From the NCBI GenBank assembly GCA_955651735.1, contig CATPAM010000536.1, positions 1-21,106 on the forward strand: a stretch of DNA of 21,106 nt, given 5' to 3'. The notes below the pieces were generated by a model, which searched no databases, was not told the DNA's origin, and saw only the letters and a program-made list of their open reading frames with translations. The stretch comes from Candidatus Acidiferrales bacterium (lineage in GTDB: Bacteria; Acidobacteriota; Terriglobia; Acidiferrales; UBA7541). A program made the position numbers and the translations under genes. This document shows, one piece after another, positions 1-6,542 of the stretch (position 1 is its first letter; each line of letters opens with the position of its first letter).

Positions 1-1
1 C

Positions 2-157
2 AAATATGCGCGCCGCGACATCCGGCTCACCATCGCGAAGAATCGGCTGGTGCCGCGCAAAACGCCGGTGCTTGCGTTCCTTTCGCGCCAAAATCCGGTA
101 AACCGGCAGCTCGGCAGAATAAGGCATCGCGCGCTGCAGGCCCTCGGGCAAGCGTAA
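2..157 (+). CDS. C-terminal end of an unidentified protein (partial)
   Basis: An open frame enters from the left edge and stops with TAA at 155-157, giving about 51 residues. The tail is strongly basic (many Arg and Lys, for example the segment around KNRLVPRKTPVLAF) and ends LQALGQA. I do not recognise the family. The reading is supported by the strong intrinsic terminator about 37 nt after the stop on the same strand, which is what the end of a plus-strand transcript should look like. No membrane segment or catalytic motif is visible in the part present. Confidence 0.5.
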   Translation, partial: KYARRDIRLTIAKNRLVPRKTPVLAFLSRQNPVNRQLGRIRHRALQALGQA

Positions 158-193
158 ATTTTCGGAAATTCCTCCGCCCCCGAACACGAAGGG

Positions 194-229
194 AAGGCGT
201 TTCGGCTCTGCCGGGACGCCTTTTCTTTT
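194..229 (+). terminator. Rho-independent terminator
   Basis: AAGGCGT (194-200) pairs with ACGCCTT (216-222). Inside, CGGC (203-206) pairs with GCCG (210-213) around a TCT loop, with a small 2x2 internal loop between the stems. A T-rich run (TTTTCTTTTT) starts at 221. The T tract lies only on the plus-strand side, so it terminates the gene ending at 157 rather than the convergent PilZ gene. Confidence 0.85.
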
Positions 230-266
230 TCAGGGAAGTGTTTTTTGGTTCAACTGCGCTGGGACA

Positions 267-647
267 TTATCTGCGGGGCGGTTCGAACGAATAGGTGTGC
301 TGGGGGCCGGTTTCGAGGAGCAGTTTGACGCCGATTCCGGTCAAACCGTTGGGCAGAGCATCGGTGCGCACGACTTCCGCCAAATATTCACGGTTGGTCG
401 AGCCGGGATTCTGCGAATACGGCATGACGAGAAACAGCCGCATGCCCACTTCGTAGCCCTTTTCGCTAGTGTGGAAATAGACGCCGGTGCGCGAGACGCT
501 GATGGTGCCGCGCATATCGTCAAAATGCTGCCGTTGCGGATCGGAAGGGCGAATGCGCATGAGCTGCGTGAATTTACAACGGCGGCTACCGCGGCGCTCG
601 GACTTTGCACGCGAGGCGGAAACCGGACTTTGCGTAAGCTTATTCAT
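267..647 (-). CDS. PilZ-domain-like protein
   Basis: Predicted 126-residue soluble protein. Residues 17-23 read ERRGSRR, matching the basic RxxxR switch that binds cyclic di-GMP in PilZ domains. Residues 50-55 read SVSRTG, corresponding to the second motif (D/N)xSxxG with the first acidic or amide residue replaced by Ser. The rest (GVYFHTSEKGYEVGMRLFLVMPY, then EYLAEVVRTDALPNGLTGIGVKLL) follows the beta-barrel pattern of single-domain PilZ proteins. Such proteins usually bind c-di-GMP and act on a partner; the altered second motif leaves ligand binding uncertain. The ATG at 647 follows AGGA (653-656) at 5 nt. The gene is monocistronic and converges on the unidentified gene to its left. Confidence 0.7.
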   Translation of the reverse strand: MNKLTQSPVSASRAKSERRGSRRCKFTQLMRIRPSDPQRQHFDDMRGTISVSRTGVYFHTSEKGYEVGMRLFLVMPYSQNPGSTNREYLAEVVRTDALPNGLTGIGVKLLLETGPQHTYSFEPPRR

Positions 648-705
648 TTATTTCCTGAACCAACCAATCCTTCATCGGCCTTTGCTTGCGTTCCCAGCCA
701 CTCTG

Positions 706-722
706 GCGGAGCGGGGCTCCGC
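706..722. repeat. 7-bp perfect inverted repeat upstream of PilZ gene
   Basis: GCGGAGC (706-712), loop GGG, GCTCCGC (716-722). It lies about 59 bp upstream of the PilZ start codon on the minus strand, so it could be a leader hairpin or an operator. No T tract follows on either strand, so it is not a typical terminator. Confidence 0.5.
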
Positions 723-935
723 GCTTTGTAAGCCTAAGGCAAGCGCAGCCAAAAGCCTATAGCGGAGACGCACTCACGGCGATAGAACGTCTCACGGCGA
801 TGGTAGTACGGAAGTACGAGGAAAGGAAGGATGGGTAGCGAAACCATCAACGAAAACTTTAACGGGCGTGGCATGGGTTTCGAACTGAAATCGTAACTTA
901 GGCGGGGTACCGGAATGGCACTGCTACTCGGGGAA

Positions 936-955
936 GGTACGGAAAGGACCGTACC
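936..955. repeat. 7-bp perfect inverted repeat upstream of the LuxR-type regulator
   Basis: GGTACGG (936-942) and CCGTACC (949-955) pair perfectly around AAAGGA. A related GGTACC palindrome sits at 906-911. The position, about 160 bp before the regulator start, fits an operator or leader structure. No T tract follows. Confidence 0.45.
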
Positions 956-1113
956 AGATGTTGGCAGCAAACGAGATATCGCTGTGTGGAGATGAGAGGC
1001 TCCTTAGGAATGCGGCTGTGGAATTGCAGCGAGAGGGGCGCTTCACGTGCCAGATCGGTCTGCTGGCCGTTTGAGGTCGGTGGAAGCCAAATAATTCCGG
1101 AGAGTGTCTCACC

Positions 1114-1896
1114 ATGAGTGCAAGCGCGCGGAGAAGCCTGGCAACTGACATGGAGTCGGCGCGGAATGGAAGGCCGAATGGAGCTGGGCAAGCAGCCAGT
1201 GAATTGGGGGGAAAAGCGGGGCCGGATGCCGGCGGAATGCCAAAGGCGAAGCTCAGCGTGTTTGTGGCAGCGGACAATCGCCTGCTGCGAGAAGCGCTTG
1301 CGCGCATGCTGGCGAAGAAAGGCATCGAGGTGACCGGCCTGGAGTCGACCGTGCCATTGCGGGCGGAATCGGTAGCGCAAGCGAACGCGGATGTTTTGTT
1401 GCTTACTTCGCAGGGAGCGTTGCATGACGATTTGCTGATGATTCAACAAGTGCGCGCGACAGCTCCGGAGATGCGCATCCTGCTGCTCGGGATGGTCAAA
1501 GACGCGGGAGAATTCCTGCAGTGCGTGCGCGCCGGTATAAGCGGATACCTGTTGCATGACGCTTCTTCGCAGGAGGTGCTGGAGGGAGTGGGTGCGGTGC
1601 ACGCTGGTGAAGCAGTTTGTCCGCGCAAATTGTGCACAGCTCTGTTCCGGTATTTTGAAAGCGAAGCTGCGTCGATGGCGTGCGTTAGCCCGCGACGCAG
1701 GTTAGGGCTGACGCGACGGGAGCAGCAGTTGGTTCCGCTGATTGCGAAGGGCCTATCCAATAAAGAAATCGCCAATCATTTCTCAGTTTCCGAGCAGACC
1801 GTAAAGAACCACCTCTATCGCATGAAACAAAAGATCGGCGCGGAAGACCGGCTGGATATTGTGCAGCTCTACCGCGCGCAGGGTTTTCTGATCTAG
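1114..1896 (+). CDS. NarL/LuxR-type transcriptional regulator with degenerate receiver domain
   Basis: Predicted 260-residue DNA-binding regulator. The C-terminus (about 197-257: LTRREQQLVPLIAKGLSNKEIANHFSVSEQTVKNHLYRMKQKIG) is a clear LuxR/GerE helix-turn-helix. Residues 45-165 have the receiver fold (SVFVAADNRLLREALARML, RILLLGMVKDAGEFLQCVRAGISGYLLHDAS). The phosphorylation chemistry is gone: the Asp expected after ADVLLL is Thr98, the conserved Lys of GYLLKD is His148, and the Thr/Ser switch position is Gly. The acidic pair near residue 54 is reduced to one Asp. It probably works without phosphorylation or senses something else. The ATG at 1114 follows GGAGAG (1099-1104) at 9 nt. The first 41 residues are Gly/Ala-rich and unlike the family, so Met42 (1237) is an alternative start. 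No sensor kinase is adjacent. Confidence 0.85.
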   Translation: MSASARRSLATDMESARNGRPNGAGQAASELGGKAGPDAGGMPKAKLSVFVAADNRLLREALARMLAKKGIEVTGLESTVPLRAESVAQANADVLLLTSQGALHDDLLMIQQVRATAPEMRILLLGMVKDAGEFLQCVRAGISGYLLHDASSQEVLEGVGAVHAGEAVCPRKLCTALFRYFESEAASMACVSPRRRLGLTRREQQLVPLIAKGLSNKEIANHFSVSEQTVKNHLYRMKQKIGAEDRLDIVQLYRAQGFLI

Positions 1897-1981
1897 CGAA
1901 GAAGCCAAGGACGCCAAGGGTCTGTTCCCGTGCCGGTCTTGATGGCGGCAGCAGTTTCTCCAGAGGGACACTAAATTTAGG

Positions 1982-2311
1982 CTACTTGAAGTTGGCGTAT
2001 TCGGATTTTGCGGCGATGAGGATGGGGATGTCGGGGTCGCCGTCTTTCCAAAGGGTGAGGAAGTCCTGGTAGGCGGCCCGGGCCTTGGCGGTGTCGCCGG
2101 AGAGAGCGCAGGCACGGGCGAGTCCGAGATGGGCTAGCGCGCCGATGGGTTCATTCAGAACAATGCAACCATGGTCGAGGATTTTCTGAAGGAAGCGCTC
2201 GAGCGCGACGAGACGCTTGAGGCGCGTGTCTTCGGCTTTGTAGACGACGTCCATGCCACCGCCGCCCAGCTCCTCGAGGATGCGATAGTGCGAGATCGTC
2301 TGGCCGATCAT
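1982..2311 (-). pseudogene. Internally deleted Ser/Thr protein kinase remnant (mini-ORF)
   Basis: The 109-residue frame joins the two extreme ends of an acidobacterial TPR Ser/Thr kinase. Residues 1-37 ([28 protein letters not shown]...) equal the kinase N-terminus with its Gly-rich loop. From about residue 42 (QKILDH...IVLNEPIGA...[25 protein letters not shown]) it equals the last ~68 residues of the same family. The intact kinase at 18027-20870 shows both parts; by hand count about 30/37 and 48/68 residues match. Everything between is missing: catalytic Lys, HRD, DFG, membrane helix and most TPRs. The last Gly of the loop is Asp. The join falls at a TTCC(T) stretch present near both ends in the relative, suggesting a microhomology deletion. 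The frame is still open and a promoter remains (2338-2367). It is dead as a kinase; expression of a small protein cannot be excluded. Confidence 0.85.
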
Positions 2312-2337
2312 AGGAGAAAGCGACCTTCGTGACGGTC

Positions 2338-2367
2338 ATCTTAGGTTGTCGCGCGCAGACAGGTCAA
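2338..2367 (-). promoter_or_regulatory. Promoter of the kinase remnant (TTGACC-N18-TAAGAT)
   Basis: On the minus strand the -35 TTGACC (2367-2362) and -10 TAAGAT (2343-2338) are separated by 18 bp, with AACC directly before the -10. The start codon follows 26 nt after the -10. The same arrangement precedes the intact kinase (20888-20917) and the phosphatase gene (15852-15881). A further TTGACT lies just upstream (2381-2376). Confidence 0.65.
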
Positions 2368-2458
2368 CACAAGCTAGTCAATGGTTGATGAGTGCAGGTG
2401 ACTTTGCGTGGCGGTTTGTGCGATGCTGCGTGCTCGACATGTGCGAGGGCAGCGAGGA

Positions 2459-3418
2459 ATGCTGAAAAAATTCAAGGACTTGAGCGAGCGGGAAATTCTG
2501 GCGCTGGCGATTGCTTCGGAAGAAGAAGACGGGCGGATTTACGGCGAGTTTGCCGACGCGCTGCGGGAAGCGTATCCGGCGACGGCGCAAATGTTCGAGG
2601 GCATGCGCGAAGAGGAAGGGGTACACCGGGACCGGCTGATCGGCATGTTTCGCCAGCGCTTTGGCGAGCACATCCCGCTGATCCGGCGCGAGAACGTGAA
2701 GGGTTTTTTGCGGCGAAACCCGACCTGGCTGGTGCGGCCGCTGGGCGTCAACGTGGCGCGAAAGCAAGCGGAAGTGATGGAGATGGAAGCGCAACGCTTC
2801 TACCAGAAAGCCATCGCACGCACGACGGACGCATCGACGCGTGAACTGCTGAACAAGCTGGCGGACGAAGAACGCAAGCACACGCAGACGGCAGGCAATC
2901 TGGAAGAGACGCTGCTGACGCAGAGCGCAAAAGCGGCGGAAGACGCTTCGCACAAGAAACTGTTTCTGCTGCAAATCGTGCAGCCGGGCCTGGCCGGGCT
3001 GATGGACGGATCGGTCTCCACGCTGGCGCCGCTATTCGCCGCTGCTTTTGCGACACACAATACCCGGGACGCATTTCGCGTGGGGCTGGCGGCCTCTCTG
3101 GGAGCGGGAATCTCGATGGGATTCGCGGAGTCTCTTTCCGACGACGGTTCGCTGACCGGACGGGGCTCGCCTTGGATCCGCGGAGCGGCCACGGGATTGA
3201 TGACGACGGCGGGCGGGCTGGGGCACACGCTGCCATTTCTAATCGGGAATTTCCATGTGGCAACGCTGATCGCGATTGCTGTTGTGTGCGTCGAACTGGC
3301 GGCCATCGCCTACATTCGGCACCGCTACATGGACACGCCTTTTTTGCAGGCTTCGTTTCAGGTCATCGTGGGAGGGTTCCTGGTCTTCCTGACGGGCTAC
3401 CTGATCGGCAGTTCGTAA
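2459..3418 (+). CDS. mbfA: Membrane-bound ferritin / iron exporter (MbfA type: ferritin-like plus VIT1 domain)
   Basis: Predicted 319-residue inner-membrane protein. The N-terminal half (about 1-150) is a ferritin-like four-helix domain with the expected carboxylate and His ligands: [32 protein letters not shown] and ADEERKH. From about residue 170 ([28 protein letters not shown]) it continues into a CCC1/VIT1 vacuolar-iron-transporter domain with several membrane helices, ending [16 protein letters not shown]. In characterised MbfA proteins of rhizobia, the ferritin domain collects cytoplasmic iron and the VIT1 part exports it, protecting against iron and peroxide stress. I chose ATG 2459 ([19 protein letters not shown]) because family members begin there and GAGGG (2445-2449) is 9 nt upstream. 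A GTG at 2408 would add 17 unlike residues. It is divergent from the kinase remnant and convergent with the efflux operon. No Fur/Irr site was confidently recognised. Confidence 0.88.
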   Translation: MLKKFKDLSEREILALAIASEEEDGRIYGEFADALREAYPATAQMFEGMREEEGVHRDRLIGMFRQRFGEHIPLIRRENVKGFLRRNPTWLVRPLGVNVARKQAEVMEMEAQRFYQKAIARTTDASTRELLNKLADEERKHTQTAGNLEETLLTQSAKAAEDASHKKLFLLQIVQPGLAGLMDGSVSTLAPLFAAAFATHNTRDAFRVGLAASLGAGISMGFAESLSDDGSLTGRGSPWIRGAATGLMTTAGGLGHTLPFLIGNFHVATLIAIAVVCVELAAIAYIRHRYMDTPFLQASFQVIVGGFLVFLTGYLIGSS

Positions 3419-3455
3419 CAGCAATCCAGCAAAACAGGCTGCGCAACAGAACGCT

Positions 3456-6400
3456 CTAATCGGAATGAGCAGGGAGAGGGGCGGGGGCGGCGCCGTGTGC
3501 GCGACGTCCCTGCAGCCAGGTCTGAATGCGATCCATGTAAATGTAAACGACGGGGGTGGTGAAGAGGGTGAGCATCTGGCTAAGGATTAGTCCGCCGACG
3601 ATGGTGATACCAAGCGGACGGCGCAGCTCCGAGCCGACGCCAGTGCCAAGGGCCAGCGGGAGAGCGCCGAGAAGCGCGGCCATGGTGGTCATCATGATGG
3701 GGCGGAAGCGCAGCAAGCAGGCTTGGTAGATGGCTTCGACGGTGGGCTTGCCTTCCAGGCGCTCCGCTTGCACGGCGAAGTCGATCATGAGGATGGCGTT
3801 TTTCTTCACGATGCCGATCAACAGAATGATGCCGATGAGGGCGATGATGTTGAGATCGGACTTGGCGAACCGCACGGCGAGAAGTGCGCCGATGCCAGCG
3901 GAGGGGAGCGTGGAGAGAATGGTGATGGGGTGGATAAAACTCTCGTAAAGAATGCCGAGCACGATGTAGACGGCCAAGAGCGCGGTGATGATCAGAACGG
4001 GCTGATTGGCGAGGGAATCCTGAAAGGCCTGCGCGGTGCCTTGAAAAGTGGCGTGGACGGTGGAGGGCACGCCAAGTTCGAGTTGCGCCTGAAGAATGTG
4101 CTGCACCGCGGGGCCCAGCGAAGCGCCGGGGGCGAGATTGAAGGAGAGCGTGATGGACGGGAAAAGACCCTGATGATTCACGGACAGCGGCGTGTTGGAG
4201 GATTCGTAGTGCGCGAAGGCGCTGAGCGGAACAAGCTTGCCGGAGTGTGAGGGAACGTAGATCGTTTTCAGGGCGTCGGGGCTCTGTTGCATCTGGGGAG
4301 CGACTTCCAGCACGACGTGGTATTGGTTGAGACCCTTGTAGATGTTGGAGACCTGGCGCTGGCCGAAGGCGTCGCCGAGTGTGTTATCGATGTCCACGAG
4401 GCTCACTCCGAGACGGCCGGCGGTGTCGCGATCAATGACAATGTTGCTGGCCAGGCCGCGCATCTGCTGGTCGGAATTGACATCGCGCAATTCGGGGATT
4501 TTGGTGATGCGCTGCTGGATGATAGGCGCCCAGTGGGTGAGATCAGTCAAATTATCGGCCTGCAGGGTGTATTGGTATTGCGCGCCGCCGAAACGGCCGC
4601 CGACGGTGAGGTCCTGAACGGCTTGCAGAAAGAGTCCGGCGCCGGGGACATGAGAGCTGGCCTTGCGGATGCGGGCGATGACCTGGTCGGCGCTAAGCTT
4701 CCGCTCATTGAGAGGCTTTAGCTGGGCGAACATGCGCGCGGTGCTGCCGCCGCTGCCGCCGCCGGTGAACGACGTTACCGAATCGACGGCGGGATCTTTC
4801 GCGACGATATCCGTGAAAACCCGCATCTTTTGGGACATGGCTGCAAAGGAAAGATCCTGGTCGCCCTGAATCAAGCCAGTGATCCGCCCGGTGTCCTGCT
4901 GGGGGAAAAAGCCCTTTGGAGTGGCCCAGAACAGATAGACGTTGAGGCAAACCGTACCGATGGTGACCAGCAGAATGAAGAATTGATGGCGCAAAACCCA
5001 GCGCAAGCCGAGGTCGTAGGTGCGCAGGAGGCCGTTGAAAGCGCTCTCCGATACACGATAAGCGCGGCCGTGCCGACCGCTGTCGTGCCTCAAGAATCGC
5101 GCGCACATCATCGGCGTGGTGGTCAGGGAAACAAAGAGGGAGACGCCGATAGCCACGCTGAGCACGACAGCGAATTCGCGGAAGAGCCGGCCGACGATGC
5201 CGCCCATCATCAAGATGGGAATGAACACGGCCACGAGCGAGGTGCTCATGGAAAGAACGGTGAAGCCGATTTCGCTGGCACCTTGTATGGTGGCCTCCAT
5301 GGGCTGCATGCCCCCTTCGATGTGGCGCGTGATGTTTTCGATGACGACGATTGCATCGTCAACGACGAAACCGGTGCAGATGGTCAGCGCCATGAGCGAG
5401 AGATTGTCCAGCGTGTAGTGGCACAGATACATGACGCCGAACGTGCCGATAAGGGAGAGAGGCACCGCCACACTGGGAATAATGGTGGCCCAGTAGCTGC
5501 GCAAGAAAGCAAAGACCACCAGGATTACGAGAGAGATAGAAATAAGCAGGGTAATTTCGACGTCGTGCACCGAGGCGCGGATCGTGGTGGTACGGTCAAT
5601 GGCTACGTTTAGGTGCAGCGACGGAGAGATGGAGGCGCGCAAACGCGGCAGCAGGGCCAAAATGCGATCCACGGTTTCGATCATGTTCGCGCCGGGCTGG
5701 CGGAAGATGGCGAGCATTACGGAAGGCTGTCCGTTGGTGAGGCCGAGGTTGCGGGTGTCCTCGACGGAGTCGTTGACCTCCGCGACATCGCGCAGGCGCA
5801 CGGGCGCGCCGACATGTCCGGCGACAATCAGCGGCTGATATTGGTAGGCTTTGAAAAGCTGGTCGGTGTCGGCGATGCTCGACATTTTCGCGGGATCGGA
5901 AACCGAACCCTTGGCGAGGTTAGCATTTGCCGCTTGCAAGGAACGGCGAACCGTTTCCAAGCTGATGTTGTAGGCGTTGAGCTGAGTCGGATTCACTTCG
6001 ACACGAACAGCGGGACGCGAACTGCCCCAGGTAAAGACTTGTCCGACGCCTTGCACCTGGGCCAGCTTCTGCGCCAGGATGGAGTCGGCCGCATCGTAGA
6101 TTTGCGCCGACGGAATATTTTCCGAAGTCAATGAGAGAAGGACGATGGGTGCGTCGGCAGGATTGGCCTTGCGATAGGTCGGCTGGCCGGGGAGATCTTG
6201 AGGAAGCTGGCTGCGCGCGGCATTGATGTCGCGATTCAGGTCAAATTGCAGAGTGATTCCGGTGGAGCCGAGGCCGCTGGAGGAAGTCATTTGGGTAACG
6301 CCGGCGATGCGGCCGAACTGGCGCTCGAGCGGAGTGGCCACGGCGGAGGCCATCGTTTCGGGGCTTGCGCCGGGGAGATTCGCACCCACGGAAATTGTCG

Positions 6401-6539
6401 GGAAATCAACCTGTGGCAGTGGCGCAACGGGAAGAAAGCGAAAGGCCACAAGGCCGGAAAGAAGGATGGCCAGGGTGATCAGCGAGGTCGCGACCGGGCG
6501 GCGAATGAAGGGTAAGGAGAAATTTGAGGAGACGTTCAC
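3456..6539 (-). CDS. RND multidrug efflux permease, MdtC-like
   Basis: Predicted 1027-residue inner-membrane proton/drug antiporter of the HAE1 RND family, third gene of the operon. It starts MNVSSNFSLPFIRRPVATSLITLAILLSG with the first membrane helix and has PLPQVDFPTI typical of MdtB/MdtC. The proton-relay Asp pair is in [19 protein letters not shown] (Asp394-395), and the TM10 Lys is in [13 protein letters not shown]. It is slightly shorter than usual. In the first porter subdomain, FDLNRD runs straight into INAARSQLP around residue 104, where relatives and the neighbouring pump have 11 more residues (roughly IDGAARDVQAA). All later motifs are in frame. The start lies 3 nt after the stop of the MdtB-like gene, so translation is probably coupled; MdtB/MdtC types form mixed trimers. 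Substrate not predictable. Confidence 0.93.
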   Translation of the reverse strand: MNVSSNFSLPFIRRPVATSLITLAILLSGLVAFRFLPVAPLPQVDFPTISVGANLPGASPETMASAVATPLERQFGRIAGVTQMTSSSGLGSTGITLQFDLNRDINAARSQLPQDLPGQPTYRKANPADAPIVLLSLTSENIPSAQIYDAADSILAQKLAQVQGVGQVFTWGSSRPAVRVEVNPTQLNAYNISLETVRRSLQAANANLAKGSVSDPAKMSSIADTDQLFKAYQYQPLIVAGHVGAPVRLRDVAEVNDSVEDTRNLGLTNGQPSVMLAIFRQPGANMIETVDRILALLPRLRASISPSLHLNVAIDRTTTIRASVHDVEITLLISISLVILVVFAFLRSYWATIIPSVAVPLSLIGTFGVMYLCHYTLDNLSLMALTICTGFVVDDAIVVIENITRHIEGGMQPMEATIQGASEIGFTVLSMSTSLVAVFIPILMMGGIVGRLFREFAVVLSVAIGVSLFVSLTTTPMMCARFLRHDSGRHGRAYRVSESAFNGLLRTYDLGLRWVLRHQFFILLVTIGTVCLNVYLFWATPKGFFPQQDTGRITGLIQGDQDLSFAAMSQKMRVFTDIVAKDPAVDSVTSFTGGGSGGSTARMFAQLKPLNERKLSADQVIARIRKASSHVPGAGLFLQAVQDLTVGGRFGGAQYQYTLQADNLTDLTHWAPIIQQRITKIPELRDVNSDQQMRGLASNIVIDRDTAGRLGVSLVDIDNTLGDAFGQRQVSNIYKGLNQYHVVLEVAPQMQQSPDALKTIYVPSHSGKLVPLSAFAHYESSNTPLSVNHQGLFPSITLSFNLAPGASLGPAVQHILQAQLELGVPSTVHATFQGTAQAFQDSLANQPVLIITALLAVYIVLGILYESFIHPITILSTLPSAGIGALLAVRFAKSDLNIIALIGIILLIGIVKKNAILMIDFAVQAERLEGKPTVEAIYQACLLRFRPIMMTTMAALLGALPLALGTGVGSELRRPLGITIVGGLILSQMLTLFTTPVVYIYMDRIQTWLQGRRAHGAAPAPLPAHSD

Positions 6540-6542
6540 GGC

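Larger units (their letters stand above)
648..1113. other. Gene-free region with small repeats and hairpins
   Basis: The 466 bp between the divergent PilZ and regulator genes contain no open frame I can support. They hold a perfect 7-bp hairpin GCGGAGC-GGG-GCTCCGC (706-722), an 11-bp direct repeat CTCACGGCGAT (773-783 and 791-801) inside a GAGACG/CGTCTC inverted repeat (765-793), and a second hairpin GGTACGG-AAAGGA-CCGTACC (936-955). No tRNA or known riboswitch is recognised. These elements could be leader or operator structures for the flanking genes, but nothing proves it. Confidence 0.5.

Noticed and set aside
898..1602. 234-codon minus-strand frame opposite the LuxR-type regulator
   Set aside because: Antisense shadow of a well-supported gene; low-complexity Arg/His-rich translation with no recognisable domain.
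2362..2388. Three TCAA/TTGA half-sites upstream of mbfA as an iron-regulator (Fur/Irr) box
   Set aside because: They overlap the kinase remnant's -35 elements and do not resemble a recognisable Fur or Irr consensus closely enough.
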